A stretch of DNA of 64,000 nt from Micromonospora wenchangensis. Lineage in GTDB: Bacteria > Actinomycetota > Actinomycetes > Mycobacteriales > Micromonosporaceae. Below, piece by piece: positions 54,128 to 63,136 of this stretch. How positions within the stretch are numbered: the first letter of the stretch is position 1; each line of letters opens with the position of its first letter. The translations under genes and the position numbers were made by a program. The notes below the pieces were generated by a model. That model saw only the letters and a program-made list of their open reading frames with translations. It searched no databases and was not told where the DNA came from. The stretch lies in contig NZ_MZMV01000011.1 in assembly GCF_002210435.1 (NCBI RefSeq), positions 89,862 to 153,861 of the forward strand, given 5' to 3'.

Positions 54128-54503
54128 GCAGCCGAACGGTGAGGTGACGCACCCGGTGCGGGTGTTCGCCCTGTGGCTGAACTGCGGTCACCTCGTCACC
54201 GTCGAACGTAGCGGCTGGTACCCGGTGTCGGTGCCGTGCTGCGACCGGCTCGGCGGCACCGTCCTGCACGGCGTCTACGTGCCCTACGCCTCCCACGTCG
54301 ACCTGGTCATTCTGCGCTCCGAACGCCACGCCTCCCGGCCGGCGGGCAGCCCCGCCAGACCCGACCGGCTCATCGGCCGGCGTGCACGCACCGACGACCC
54401 CTACCGGCCAGCGCATCCCGGCGACGGCGGCCACTGCGGTTGCTGGCCGGCCCACGTCGGCGCCACCTGGAGCCTCGACGGCTCCCTCCCCGAGCCCGAC
54501 TGA
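54120..54503 (+). CDS. Hypothetical protein
   Basis: 127 residues from GTG 54120. FALWLNCGHLVTVERSGWYP and VSVPCCDRLGGTVLHGVYVP contain clustered cysteine and histidine, and GGHCGCWPAHVGATW follows near the end, suggesting a metal site. Co-translated with the preceding gene; family unknown. Confidence 0.55.
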   Translation: MREQPNGEVTHPVRVFALWLNCGHLVTVERSGWYPVSVPCCDRLGGTVLHGVYVPYASHVDLVILRSERHASRPAGSPARPDRLIGRRARTDDPYRPAHPGDGGHCGCWPAHVGATWSLDGSLPEPD

Positions 54504-54552
54504 TCGGTCGACCTCACCACGCCGGCCCCGCTGCGGCGGCCACCGAAAAATA

Positions 54553-54574
54553 CGGCCCGCCAACAGGCGGGCCG
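54553..54574 (+). terminator. Strong hairpin after 54120-54503
   Basis: CGGCCCGCC and GGCGGGCCG form a perfect 9-bp GC stem with an AACA loop. Lies 50 bp after the stop; good candidate terminator or attenuator. Confidence 0.6.
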
Positions 54575-54584
54575 TCGTCGTTCA

Positions 54585-54628
54585 GGACCCGGGACACTCC
54601 ACCTGCCCACGGAGTACGTCCCGGGTCC
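54585..54628 (+). promoter_or_regulatory. Second long hairpin in the GGDEF leader
   Basis: GGACCCGGGAC (54585-54595) pairs perfectly with GTCCCGGGTCC (54618-54628). It begins 11 bases after the first hairpin and ends 21 bases before the GTG at 54650. Tandem hairpins in a leader suggest transcript-level control, or a DNA-level dyad. Confidence 0.4.
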
Positions 54629-54649
54629 TTCCCATGATGGGAGGAACCC

Positions 54650-55351
54650 GTGCCCACCACACTCCTCATGATCGCCATCCCCGTGGCCGTCACCCTCGGG
54701 ACCGCTGCCGGCTACCTGGCCACCCGGCGGACCGTCGAGCGGCTACGCGCCGAACTGGCCGACGCGGCCTGGCAGCTGACCCACGACCCGCTCACCGGTC
54801 TGCTCAACCGCATCGGCCTGCGCACCGCCCACAACGCCGTCGCAGCCGGCCCACCGTGCCCGCTCATCGTCATCCTCCTCGACCTCGACCGGTTCAAGGA
54901 GGTCAACGACGCCCACGGCCACGACGCCGGCGACGACCTGCTCATGGAGGTCGCCGACCGGCTCGGGCACCTCGCCGACGCCGCCGACGGCACCGCCGCC
55001 CGCCTGTCCGGCGACGAGTTCGCGGCCATCCTGCCCCTGCGCCACCACCGCCTCGACGACGTCGCCGACCAGATCACCACGGCGATCGCCGCACCGGTCA
55101 CGATCCAGGCCGGCAACGGCCCGGTCACGGTGACCGTCACCGCCAGCGTCGGCATGACGATCACGGCCAGCACCGACCGGCTGGAGGACGGGCCGCTGCA
55201 CCGGGCGGACACCGCCATGTACCAGGCTAAACACCACGGCGGCGACCGGCACCTGCTCTACACGCCCGGCATGGTCATGCCCGAGCAGGGACACCGTCGG
55301 GGACCACGCCCCCGTGACCTGCGCCGCGACCGGTCCGGGAGCGTCGAATGA
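54650..55351 (+). CDS. GGDEF-domain protein (diguanylate cyclase-like)
   Basis: 233 residues. A single N-terminal membrane helix (LMIAIPVAVTLGTAAGYLA) leads into a GGDEF domain with LTHDPLTGLLNRIGL, LDLDRFKEVNDAHGHDAGDD and signature ARLSGDEFAAILP (120-124), so the first glycine is serine. SGDEF versions can remain active. No RxxD inhibition site is seen. Presence in a mobile set links c-di-GMP to the element. Start GTG 54650 follows GGGAGGAACCC; the stop overlaps the next ATG. Confidence 0.82.
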   Translation: MPTTLLMIAIPVAVTLGTAAGYLATRRTVERLRAELADAAWQLTHDPLTGLLNRIGLRTAHNAVAAGPPCPLIVILLDLDRFKEVNDAHGHDAGDDLLMEVADRLGHLADAADGTAARLSGDEFAAILPLRHHRLDDVADQITTAIAAPVTIQAGNGPVTVTVTASVGMTITASTDRLEDGPLHRADTAMYQAKHHGGDRHLLYTPGMVMPEQGHRRGPRPRDLRRDRSGSVE

Positions 55352-56637
55352 ACCTCACCTCCCGCACCGCCTGCGCGACCTGCCACCTGGTGCTGACCGA
55401 GTCCACGCAGGAGGGCCGCACCGTGTACCGGCATCCTGTCGCCGAGGGCCGGCACGCCGTCGTCCCCGTCGACGCCCGCCAGCTGCCGGCCGTGTTCGAT
55501 CGCTGCCACACCTGCACCGGCGCGCCACCGGTGTGGAACTACCACACCGGTCTCATCCAGATCGCCGCTGCGGGCGCGGTCGAGACCTACAACGACCAGT
55601 GGCACGTCTGCTACCGGTGCGCCCACCACATCGAATCCGACGACGTCGACGCTCTCACCGCGCACTGCGCCGCCCGCATGCAGTGGCCACCCCGCAGCGA
55701 CGAGTACCTCATCCTGCGCACCCTGCACCGGTGCCTCCTGCTCGGCAGGGAACACCGGACGCTGCTGACCGCCGCCGACTGGCCGTCGGCCCGGATCACC
55801 GCCGACATGCTCCCGAAGATCCGCGACCGGCTCACCCGGCTCCTGCGCGGCCCCGACCACCTGCCCGCACCCCTGCACGAGCCCGGCCACCGCCGCACCC
55901 TCGCCGACCAACTCGACCTCGCCCCCCTCTACTGGATCAACCAGGACTTCACCGACCACATCGCCGACGTCACCACCACACAGCCGCCGGCGACCGTCAC
56001 CGACGACCTCGTCGCCTCACCCGCCGGCCTCATCACCTGGCCCACCCCCATCGGTGCCACCGGTCACCTCGCTGCCGCGTCCTGGACACCCCACCGCGAC
56101 GGCTGGCAACTCACCGGCTACCGCAGCATCGGCACCGCCCTCGACGACGACCTGATGCCCGCACTACGCCACGAGATCGGCTGGCTGACACCCCTGCACA
56201 CCGAACACCTCACCCGCCGCGCCACCCTCGACGGACACCACCCCCTCGGCCCGCTCATCACCACCTGGCTGCTGATCCACCAACAGCTGACCGACACCGT
56301 CGCGGCGAAACTCCCCAAGGGCACCACCAGGGCGTACCAACGCCAACGGCGACCGGCCCCCGACGTGCGGATCGTGCGGATCGCACCGCACCCCACCACC
56401 GCACCGCAACCCTCCGCACCCGCCGGCCTGCGTACCCGGGCCAAGCCCGACCACCGGTTCTGGGTCTCCGGCCACGAACGTCAACAGGCGTACGGCCCCG
56501 GCCGAAGCCTGCGCCGCCCGGTCGACATCCAACCCTTCCTCAAGGGCGACAAGCACCTCCCGATCAAGCTCAGCACCACCGTCCGTGTCCTCGGCGACCG
56601 CACCCCCGGCACCGAACCGTCCCCCGACCAGGGCTGA
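55348..56637 (+). CDS. Hypothetical protein with three CxxC zinc-type motifs
   Basis: 429 residues. CATC at 9-12, CHTC at about 53-56 and CYRC near 89 in the N-terminal 100 residues suggest two zinc ribbons. The remainder is unrecognised (PLYWINQDFTDHIADVTTTQ; HPLGPLITTWLLIHQQLTD). ATG overlaps the GGDEF stop (ATGA at 55348), so the pair is coupled and may act together. Confidence 0.6.
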   Translation: MNLTSRTACATCHLVLTESTQEGRTVYRHPVAEGRHAVVPVDARQLPAVFDRCHTCTGAPPVWNYHTGLIQIAAAGAVETYNDQWHVCYRCAHHIESDDVDALTAHCAARMQWPPRSDEYLILRTLHRCLLLGREHRTLLTAADWPSARITADMLPKIRDRLTRLLRGPDHLPAPLHEPGHRRTLADQLDLAPLYWINQDFTDHIADVTTTQPPATVTDDLVASPAGLITWPTPIGATGHLAAASWTPHRDGWQLTGYRSIGTALDDDLMPALRHEIGWLTPLHTEHLTRRATLDGHHPLGPLITTWLLIHQQLTDTVAAKLPKGTTRAYQRQRRPAPDVRIVRIAPHPTTAPQPSAPAGLRTRAKPDHRFWVSGHERQQAYGPGRSLRRPVDIQPFLKGDKHLPIKLSTTVRVLGDRTPGTEPSPDQG

Positions 56638-56901
56638 CAGCACCGCACGCGGCACCAGAGGGCCTGCCCTGGGGAACCCGCGCCCCTGTCGGCTGCCCAC
56701 ACCCCGGGCCCCTCGACACGGCGGCCCACCCCCCGGTGAGCCGCTGCCGGCCTCGCCTCGTCCCGCGCCGTACGGCGGTGTCACCGCACCTGGTGGCACT
56801 GCCGTACGCGTCCCGGCCCGACCTGCACCACCGCAGCGCCAGGGGCAACCCCGATCTCCCCGGCTGCGGCTTCTCCCACCAACACAGACAAGGACAGCAC
56901 C

Positions 56902-57879
56902 ATGTCATTCCCCGACAAGAAACTCACCGTCCGTTCCTCCAGCGATCTGGCCACCGCCGTGCCGTACCTGCTCGGCTTCCACCCCGACGACGGCAGCGCC
57001 GTCGTCATCGCCATGCGGGAACACCGCATCGTCTTCGCCGCCCGCGGGGACCTTCCCGCCACCGACGCCGCAGCACAGGAATTCCTCGACCACGCCGCCC
57101 ACCTGGCAGCGGTCATCCACCGGCAGCACCACATCACCGACACCGTGATCATCGGCTACGGACCCGTCGACCGCATCGACCCCGCCCTGCGCCTCTACGA
57201 CGAGGCGTTCACCGCCAGCGGGATCACCGTCCGCCACCTGCTCTGCGTCACCGGCACCCGGATCACCAGCCTCACCTGCGGCGACCCCACCTGCTGCCCG
57301 CCCGAGGGAACCCCGTTCGACCCCACCACCAGCCTCGTCGCCGTGCAGGCAACCGCCGCCGGGCAGGTCGCCCTCCCGAACCGGGCAGCCCTGGCCGCCC
57401 GCATCACCCCCGTCACCGGCACCGCCCGCGACGCCATGCACCTCGCCACCGTCGAAGCGGCCCCCCGCCTCATCACCCTGCTCGCCGCCGGGAACAACGT
57501 CCTCGAGCAGGCCGGCACGGACGCCATCCGCTACGCCCTACGCCAGCACGACGACGGCGAACGACTCCCCGACACCGACATGGCGTGGCTCACCCTGCTC
57601 CTGACGCAGACCCCGGTACGGGACGCCGCCGTGGACCTCACCGAACCGGAGGAGCACCACATCACCTTCTGGGTCGACGCCGTCCGCCGCGCCGACGAAC
57701 CCCTCGTCCCGGCGCCCGCCACCGTCCTGGCCCTCACCGCCTGGCGCAACGGCAACGGCGCCCTGGCCCTCATCGCCGTCGAACGAGCCCTCCAGATCGA
57801 CCCCAACTACCCGCTCGCCGACCTGCTCCTGCAAACCCTCCAGGCCGGACTGCCGCCCTCCACGTTCGACCAGGCATAA
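56902..57879 (+). CDS. DUF4192 protein
   Basis: 325 residues. SSSDLATAVPYLLGFHPDDG and SAVVIAMREHRIVFAARGDL at the N-terminus, and ALTAWRNGNGALALIAVERA with PNYPLADLLLQTLQAGLPPS near the C-terminus, are hallmark stretches of the actinobacterial DUF4192 family. Function not established. Preceded by a 264-bp gap with no convincing gene. Confidence 0.82.
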   Translation: MSFPDKKLTVRSSSDLATAVPYLLGFHPDDGSAVVIAMREHRIVFAARGDLPATDAAAQEFLDHAAHLAAVIHRQHHITDTVIIGYGPVDRIDPALRLYDEAFTASGITVRHLLCVTGTRITSLTCGDPTCCPPEGTPFDPTTSLVAVQATAAGQVALPNRAALAARITPVTGTARDAMHLATVEAAPRLITLLAAGNNVLEQAGTDAIRYALRQHDDGERLPDTDMAWLTLLLTQTPVRDAAVDLTEPEEHHITFWVDAVRRADEPLVPAPATVLALTAWRNGNGALALIAVERALQIDPNYPLADLLLQTLQAGLPPSTFDQA

Positions 57880-57921
57880 CCCGACCCCTCCCGGCACAAC
57901 CCACACGACAGGAGAACACCC

Positions 57922-58374
57922 GTGGACCCCACCCGCAGCATGCTGCTCGCCCTCGCCAAACGGGCCGAAGAGACCCGGCTGGACTGGCAGGCCGGCCGTG
58001 CCGCAGTGCGTGCCCGCGGCGAAACGCCCCACCGCAACGAGGCGTTCGCCCACCACATCCAAGCCAACCTGTGCCTGCTCACCGCGATCACCGCCGCCGA
58101 CCTCCCGGCCACCTTCCGCATCCACGACACCACCCTGTCCACCGACCCCGTCACCGCAGCGCAGCAGCTGCGCGACCTCGCCCTGCCCTACGACCGGCAC
58201 GGACCCATCGAAGCCACCCACGAAGCAGCCCGACAGGCCTACCGGGAGGCGTTCGCCGAACCGATCACCGCGCAGGAACAGCAGTACGTCGACCTCCTCG
58301 CCGCCCTCACCCCAGCCCGCCGCGACAAGGTCATCGCCGCCGCCGAAGTACGCGCCTCCCACCCGAGGCCATAG
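57922..58374 (+). CDS. Hypothetical protein
   Basis: 150 residues from GTG 57922 with AGGAGAAC. Helical (AKRAEETRLDWQAGRAAVRA; AQQLRDLALPYDRHGPIEAT). Last member of the collinear unknown set. No family recognised. Confidence 0.58.
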   Translation: MDPTRSMLLALAKRAEETRLDWQAGRAAVRARGETPHRNEAFAHHIQANLCLLTAITAADLPATFRIHDTTLSTDPVTAAQQLRDLALPYDRHGPIEATHEAARQAYREAFAEPITAQEQQYVDLLAALTPARRDKVIAAAEVRASHPRP

Positions 58375-58789
58375 CAGCCACCTGACAGGGCTCGCGGCCG
58401 CCGCGTCCCCCCTCCGCCTCAGCACTGTGGTCATCGCGCCCCTCGTCGGTCACCCCCGGCTTGGGGCGCGATGCTGGGCCGGCAGCCCCATGCAGGTTTC
58501 GTCCAGGCCGATTCTGAGGGCTCCGGGGGTCGGCTGGCTGCCGCGTAGGCAGATCACGTCGAGGCATCCCTCGGCCTGGACCGCCGGTGTCCGGCGTTCT
58601 ACGGGCCTGGACCAGCTGCCCGAGACCCTGCAGGCGCAGCGTGAGGGCACCGCCGACAAGGTGTTCGCCGCCCCGCACGGTGTCCCGGTCGCGCGGGGCA
58701 GCACGGGCCCGAGTCAGGCGGCCGGGTCGCCGCTGCCCTGTGCCAACCCGTCCGGCGGGATCGTCGGTGTGGTGCGCGAGGATGGGCGC
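58375..58789. other. 415-bp gap, CTGACAGG site at its left end
   Basis: No supported gene. ACCTGACAGG begins at about 58380, another copy of the element-wide motif, followed by GC-rich sequence up to the ribosome site of the HEAT-repeat gene. Confidence 0.35.
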
Positions 58790-60019
58790 GTGTTCGACGG
58801 GATCGACGACATCGACTGGGTCCGGCTCGGTCACGCCTACGGCTCGGCCGGCGACGTGCCCGGCCTGCTCCGCGCCCTGCGCTCGCCCGACGAGGAAGAG
58901 CGCCACACTGCCTTCGGTGCGCTCTACGCCAGCATCTTCCACCAGGGCACCCGCTACGATGCGTCGGCTCACGCCGTGCCGTTCCTGCTGGAGCTGCTCG
59001 CCGACCCGGCCACCCCCGACCGGGAACTGGTGCTCTACCTGGTGACGGTGCTTGCGGTGGGCCACGACGCGAGGTGGCTACCGCAGGGCGTCCCGGTGGT
59101 CGAGCTGCGTCGGGCGGCCGACGGCGGGCGGGAACTACTCGCCGCCAAACCGCCCCCGTGGCACGGCGACGACGAGACCCGCAAGGAGTACGTCGAGTAC
59201 ACGTATGTGGAGTCGCTCGACGAGGCGGACCAACAGCGGCTGTGGGCGTACATCGAGCTGACCGTCTACGACGCGGTGCGGGCCGGCGTGCCCCTTTTCC
59301 GTGACCTGCTCACCGACGCCGACCCGGGGTTGCGCGCCGGTGCGGCGTACGCGCTGGCCTGGTTCCCGCAGGACGCGGCCGGCAGCATCCCGGCGCTCGT
59401 CGCGGCAGCCGAGGCCGCAATGGAGGTGCACGAGGGGGAGACGGCGACAGCCCTGGTGGCGGCCGGGTTGCTCGGCGCCGCGCCCGACGCCGGGCTGCTG
59501 GCCGATCCGCGGCCGGTGATCCGCTGGGCCGCCGCGATCGGCCGGGCCCGGGTGCTCGGCGTCGACGCCGACGAGGCGACGGTCGACGAACTGCTCGCCT
59601 GGACCGCCGCCACCGAGCCGGACAACCAGCCGGCCACCGGCAGAGTCGGAGTGCCTTTCCTCGACGGCGACCTCAACGGGTACGCGGGGATGTCCCTGCG
59701 CCTGCTCGGCCCCCGGCACACCGATCGGGCACTCGACGCGCTGCTCGACCGGCTGTCCGTCGCCGCCGGTGAACAGGCATTGCCGGTGGCGGCCGAGGCG
59801 CTGCGCCTGGCGTTCCCCGATGGCCGGCTGCCCGCCGGGGTGCCCCGGGCTGCGTTGGCTTCCCGGCAACGGCGGCTCGTCGAGGTGCTGGCCCGCTCGC
59901 CCGGGGCGTGGCTGATCGACGGTGTGTCGTTCGGCAACTTCGCGTCGCTCGTCGGCGACTACGGGCTGCCGCGCAGCCGGGAGGCGATGCTTGCCTACCT
60001 CGACGCCCCTGCGGGCTGA
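58790..60019 (+). CDS. HEAT-repeat-like protein
   Basis: 409 residues of alpha-helical repeats: GDVPGLLRALRSPDEEERHT, AVPFLLELLADPATPDREL, VPLFRDLLTDADPGLRAGAA and SIPALVAAAEAAMEVHEGE. This is the HEAT/armadillo type, a protein-binding scaffold. GTG 58790 is chosen because GAGGA lies seven bases upstream. No partner identified; monocistronic. Confidence 0.75.
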   Translation: MFDGIDDIDWVRLGHAYGSAGDVPGLLRALRSPDEEERHTAFGALYASIFHQGTRYDASAHAVPFLLELLADPATPDRELVLYLVTVLAVGHDARWLPQGVPVVELRRAADGGRELLAAKPPPWHGDDETRKEYVEYTYVESLDEADQQRLWAYIELTVYDAVRAGVPLFRDLLTDADPGLRAGAAYALAWFPQDAAGSIPALVAAAEAAMEVHEGETATALVAAGLLGAAPDAGLLADPRPVIRWAAAIGRARVLGVDADEATVDELLAWTAATEPDNQPATGRVGVPFLDGDLNGYAGMSLRLLGPRHTDRALDALLDRLSVAAGEQALPVAAEALRLAFPDGRLPAGVPRAALASRQRRLVEVLARSPGAWLIDGVSFGNFASLVGDYGLPRSREAMLAYLDAPAG

Positions 60020-60114
60020 CCCTCGGCGGTCCGCCGGCATCCACCCCGGCAAGCCCGGTTGCACCGTCAGCAGCAGATCGGTGGCGGCGTCGTCCTGCGG
60101 ATGACGGTGCTGCC

Positions 60115-60460
60115 GTCTATCCGAGCGAGGCGAGGATGAGTTCCCGGGCGGCGCGGACTGTGGGGGAGTAGCTGTCCTGGTTCCGGCCGAGGCGTTCCGC
60201 GCCGACGCGCATGACACCCGCAGAGCAGCTCCACCACGAGGTGCACGTCGCCGACGTCGCGGAACTCGCCGCGTTGGATGCCGTCGCCGACGACGGTCTC
60301 GACCCCGACGACTATCGCGTGGAACGGGCTGTCCGGGCCCTTCGGCATGTCGACGAACGGCAGGCCGGACGACACGGTCGAGCATCCAGTCGGAGAGCAA
60401 CCGGGCCAGGCCGATGACCAGGGCAGCATCCCGACCGACGGCGCAGCGGGGGCGCAGTCT
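60115..60460 (-). pseudogene. TetR-family C-terminal remnant
   Basis: Pieces in different frames read LVIGLARLLSDWMLDRV, MPKGPDSPFHAIVVGVETVV with GIQRGEFRDVGDVHLVVELL, and RVGAERLGRNQDSYSPTVR with ELILASLG before a stop near 60118. They match the end of a TetR ligand-binding domain (TetR_C). The DNA-binding part is missing and frameshifts interrupt it. Confidence 0.5.
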
Positions 60461-60700
60461 GCGGGCAGTCACGGCCTTCGCAACGACCCGGGCGGCGGTG
60501 TCGGGCGGCACCCGTCAACCAGGACGCACACGACGTGCAGTTTGCATGCATGCAGAACGTGACCGCTGCAATCCGGGTGCGGGACACATGAACTGCGCGC
60601 CAGCAATGACGCATGACCCCTGACCACCGAGCCGGGCGGCACTCTCCCGCTGTCCGGCTCGGCACCGTCTTGTCCGCGCGACAGATCAGGAGCGGCTTCT

Positions 60701-61492
60701 GTGGGTTCCAGCAACGTCCTCACCGCGTACGCCCTGTACGCCGGCAAGGTACCTGCCACCTCGATGCAACTACTCGCCTACATGGCCGCCGTATCCAGAG
60801 ACGACGACGCACGCCCCTGGTTCGGTCGGGGCCACCACGCCCTCGCCGAGTTCGCCCTCGGCCGGGGCAGGAGCGGACCGCTCACCCGCGCCGACATCAA
60901 AGCCGTCGAACGGGCCATCGGCCCCCTGGCCGCCGCAGGAGCGATCAGCACCGACCGGAAGGCGTCCCTGCGGCGCGACGGCACCCACACCGCCCGGTAC
61001 CGCCTGCACCTCGACACCCCTCACGTCCCCCGGGAAACGGGGGACGACACGGGGGCGCCTGATCGGCCACGTCCCCCGGAAACCGGGCACGACGTCCCCC
61101 GAAATGCGTCCGCACGTCCCCCGGAAACCGTCCCCACGTCCCCCGGGAAACGGGTGACAGAGGAACCAGGAGGAACCAGGAGGAGCGAGACAACCCAGGA
61201 AGAAGTCACTGTCGTCCGTACGGACCCTGCTGTAGCGCGCACACGCGACGGCGGCCCCGATTCCACCCTCGACACCCCGAGCGGACCGACGCCCCTGCGG
61301 GCGATCGGGGACGACCCCACCCGGACGGTGCCGCACGATGTCGGCAGCGGCCACCCGGCAGCCGTGCCTCGGCTGCCCCACAATCCGCTGCGCCGACCCG
61401 ACCGGGTCGCCCAGGCCATCGCGGAGGCCAGCGCCCGCCGACAGGCCGCCGTCGCCGCCCACCGGGCTGCCCGAGAGGCAACCGGCGACTGA
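60701..61492 (+). CDS. Winged-helix protein, possible replication initiator, with internal DNA repeats
   Basis: 263 residues from GTG 60701. The N-terminal about 105 residues (VPATSMQLLAYMAAVSRDDD; ALAEFALGRGRSGPLTRADI; KAVERAIGPLAAAGAISTDR) form a winged-helix domain like those of plasmid initiators. A low-complexity region follows, encoded by iteron-like repeats, and then a basic helix (RVAQAIAEASARRQAAVAAH). Start has AGGAG upstream. Initiator role is inferred from the iterons and mobile context; a regulator is the alternative. Confidence 0.6.
   Translation: MGSSNVLTAYALYAGKVPATSMQLLAYMAAVSRDDDARPWFGRGHHALAEFALGRGRSGPLTRADIKAVERAIGPLAAAGAISTDRKASLRRDGTHTARYRLHLDTPHVPRETGDDTGAPDRPRPPETGHDVPRNASARPPETVPTSPGKRVTEEPGGTRRSETTQEEVTVVRTDPAVARTRDGGPDSTLDTPSGPTPLRAIGDDPTRTVPHDVGSGHPAAVPRLPHNPLRRPDRVAQAIAEASARRQAAVAAHRAAREATGD
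61023..61155 (+). repeat. Five iteron-like repeats (core ACGTCCCCCGGAAAC)
   Basis: Copies begin at 61023, 61069, 61092, 61114 and 61136, i.e. spacings of 46, 23, 22 and 22 bp. Copies are read in three different frames (VPRET, RPPET, TSPGK), so the DNA, not the protein, is conserved. The first copy also forms a dyad with GGGGGACG. Confidence 0.7.
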
Positions 61493-61631
61493 CACCGGCC
61501 CCGGCATACAGCGGGCCCGAGCCCGGGATGCATCGCCGTGACAAGCCCACGCCCCCCCATCCCCTGACGCGGCGGCCGGTCGGTCGGGGTCAGGTGACGG
61601 TGGTTCCCTCCCAGCCGGCACACCGACGGCG

Positions 61632-62174
61632 CTACTCGCAGGCGATCCCATCGCCGTCGCGGTCCAGTTTCCGTGAGTACCCGGGGTCACCGCGTCGGAT
61701 CGGGGCCGCGCCCGCCGCGCGTACGGCTGTGCAGTTGGCGTAGTAGACGTCGCCGTTGGTGTCGTCGTAGCCGCCCAGGTCGCCGTTGCCGCCGCCCGGC
61801 TCGCAGGCTTCCCCGTCGCCGTCTCGGTCCAACCCGGGCCGGTAGCCGGGCTCGCCCTCGAACAACGGGGCGTCACCGGCTGCCCTGACCGCGTCGCAGT
61901 TCTTGTAGTACAGGGCAGGTTTCGGCTTGCTGGTCTTCTTCGGGGTGGGGCTCGGAGTGGGGGTTGGCGTGTCGTCGGGGGTGGGGGTGACGGTGGCAAG
62001 TGCATCGCCGAGTTTGCGCGCCTCTACCGTTGCGGACGCCGTCGGTGCCGATGCCGGCTTCGTGTCATTGTTGTCGCCGAATGCGCCGGCAAGGCCGCTG
62101 CCGCAGCAGCACACGCCGAATAATCCGGCGAGAGTGATGCCGATGGTTTGTTTGGCCGTGAGTGCTTTCGTCAC
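61632..62174 (-). CDS. Protein with two Excalibur calcium-binding domains
   Basis: 180 residues. A hydrophobic N-terminus (GITLAGLFGVCCCGSGLAG) serves as signal or anchor, with cysteines possibly lipid-modified. A Thr/Pro linker precedes two Excalibur repeats: YYKNCDAVRAAGDAPL with LDRDGDGEACE, and YYANCTAVRAAGAAPI with LDRDGDGIACE, each with a DxDxDG calcium loop. Extracytoplasmic. Role unknown. Confidence 0.82.
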   Translation of the reverse strand: MTKALTAKQTIGITLAGLFGVCCCGSGLAGAFGDNNDTKPASAPTASATVEARKLGDALATVTPTPDDTPTPTPSPTPKKTSKPKPALYYKNCDAVRAAGDAPLFEGEPGYRPGLDRDGDGEACEPGGGNGDLGGYDDTNGDVYYANCTAVRAAGAAPIRRGDPGYSRKLDRDGDGIACE

Positions 62175-62523
62175 CGGCCGAGTGTGCTGGCGGTGAGCCA
62201 GGCCGCGGGATGGTCCTTTCAGGCGGGCGTCTGTCGAGTAGGCGACTGCGGGTTCGGCGGCGGCAGCAGGATTTGCCGTACCACCTATGGGCCCCTACCC
62301 GAAAGCTTGGCGATCTTTGCGCTTGCGGCATCGAGCCGCAGAAAACTGGCGGGATGGCGTGGCTTTTCGGGTCGGCCTTCGGACGCGGGTTGGTGCATGC
62401 CGGGCCCGACCAGTGGAGCCGCATCCCTCAGCTGGCCACACTCGCTGTCACCAAGCCGACATCGCTCCCATCGGGCCGACCCGACCGGCCAGCATCAACC
62501 GAGTATCCGACCAAGGAGTGATC
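62175..62523. other. 349-bp gap
   Basis: Divergent region between the Excalibur gene and 62524-63081. No supported gene and no clear promoter boxes seen. Confidence 0.35.
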
Positions 62524-63081
62524 GTGACCATGCCGCAGTACCCCGGCAGCCCGCAGGACACCAGCCCGCAGCAGCAGTGGGTCAGCCCCGACGGGCAAAA
62601 GCACGACTACCCGAACGCCGGGACCACCGCGTGGGCACCCACGTCGGCAGGGAAGCCGGGGAAGCCGATCCTCCTTGCCGCGACCGTCGCCCTGGCCGTG
62701 TTCGTCGTCCTCGGCTTCGGCGGGTACGCCGTGTACGACCAGTTCATCCGCGAGGACTCGGGGGTGGCCGCGTGCAAGGCGATGGCCGCCGGGAAGAAGA
62801 TGGACGGCAGCCCCAAGACCACCGGCGGTGACACCACCGTCGACAAGAAGATGACCGAGGCCGAATACCGGAAGGCACGGGCGATCTTCGAGGATTCACG
62901 GTACGAGAAGCTACGCGAGCACGGAACGGCGATCGTGGACGTGGCATGGCAGATGCAGGGGCTGGACGACGACAGCGGGATGGCGGGACTGGCATTCATG
63001 GGTCCGCTGGGAACGCACCTGTCGGGGTTGCAGTCGGCATGCGCCGACCAGGGAGTCATCGTCGACTTGAACGTGAAGTGA
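62524..63081 (+). CDS. Single-pass membrane protein
   Basis: 185 residues from GTG 62524, five bases after AAGGAG (ATG 62530 is alternative). A polar Pro/Gln N-terminus (QYPGSPQDTSPQQQW) precedes one helix (PILLAATVALAVFVVLGFGG) and an extracytoplasmic helical domain (MTEAEYRKARAIFEDSRYEK). Common secreted-domain layout in actinobacteria; function unknown. Confidence 0.68.
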   Translation: MTMPQYPGSPQDTSPQQQWVSPDGQKHDYPNAGTTAWAPTSAGKPGKPILLAATVALAVFVVLGFGGYAVYDQFIREDSGVAACKAMAAGKKMDGSPKTTGGDTTVDKKMTEAEYRKARAIFEDSRYEKLREHGTAIVDVAWQMQGLDDDSGMAGLAFMGPLGTHLSGLQSACADQGVIVDLNVK

Positions 63082-63136
63082 CGGTGTGCGGAAACGGCAG
63101 CTGCCGCTTCACGACCATCTCCCAACCTCAGCAGCC

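Noticed and set aside
56736..56901. GTG-initiated small frame before DUF4192
   Set aside because: Reads out of frame into DUF4192 without ribosome site; composition is low-complexity.
55314..58385. 1023-codon open frame overlapping 55348-57879
   Set aside because: Arginine/proline-rich shadow frame of high-GC genes; the embedded DUF4192 and CxxC proteins have family support and ribosome sites.
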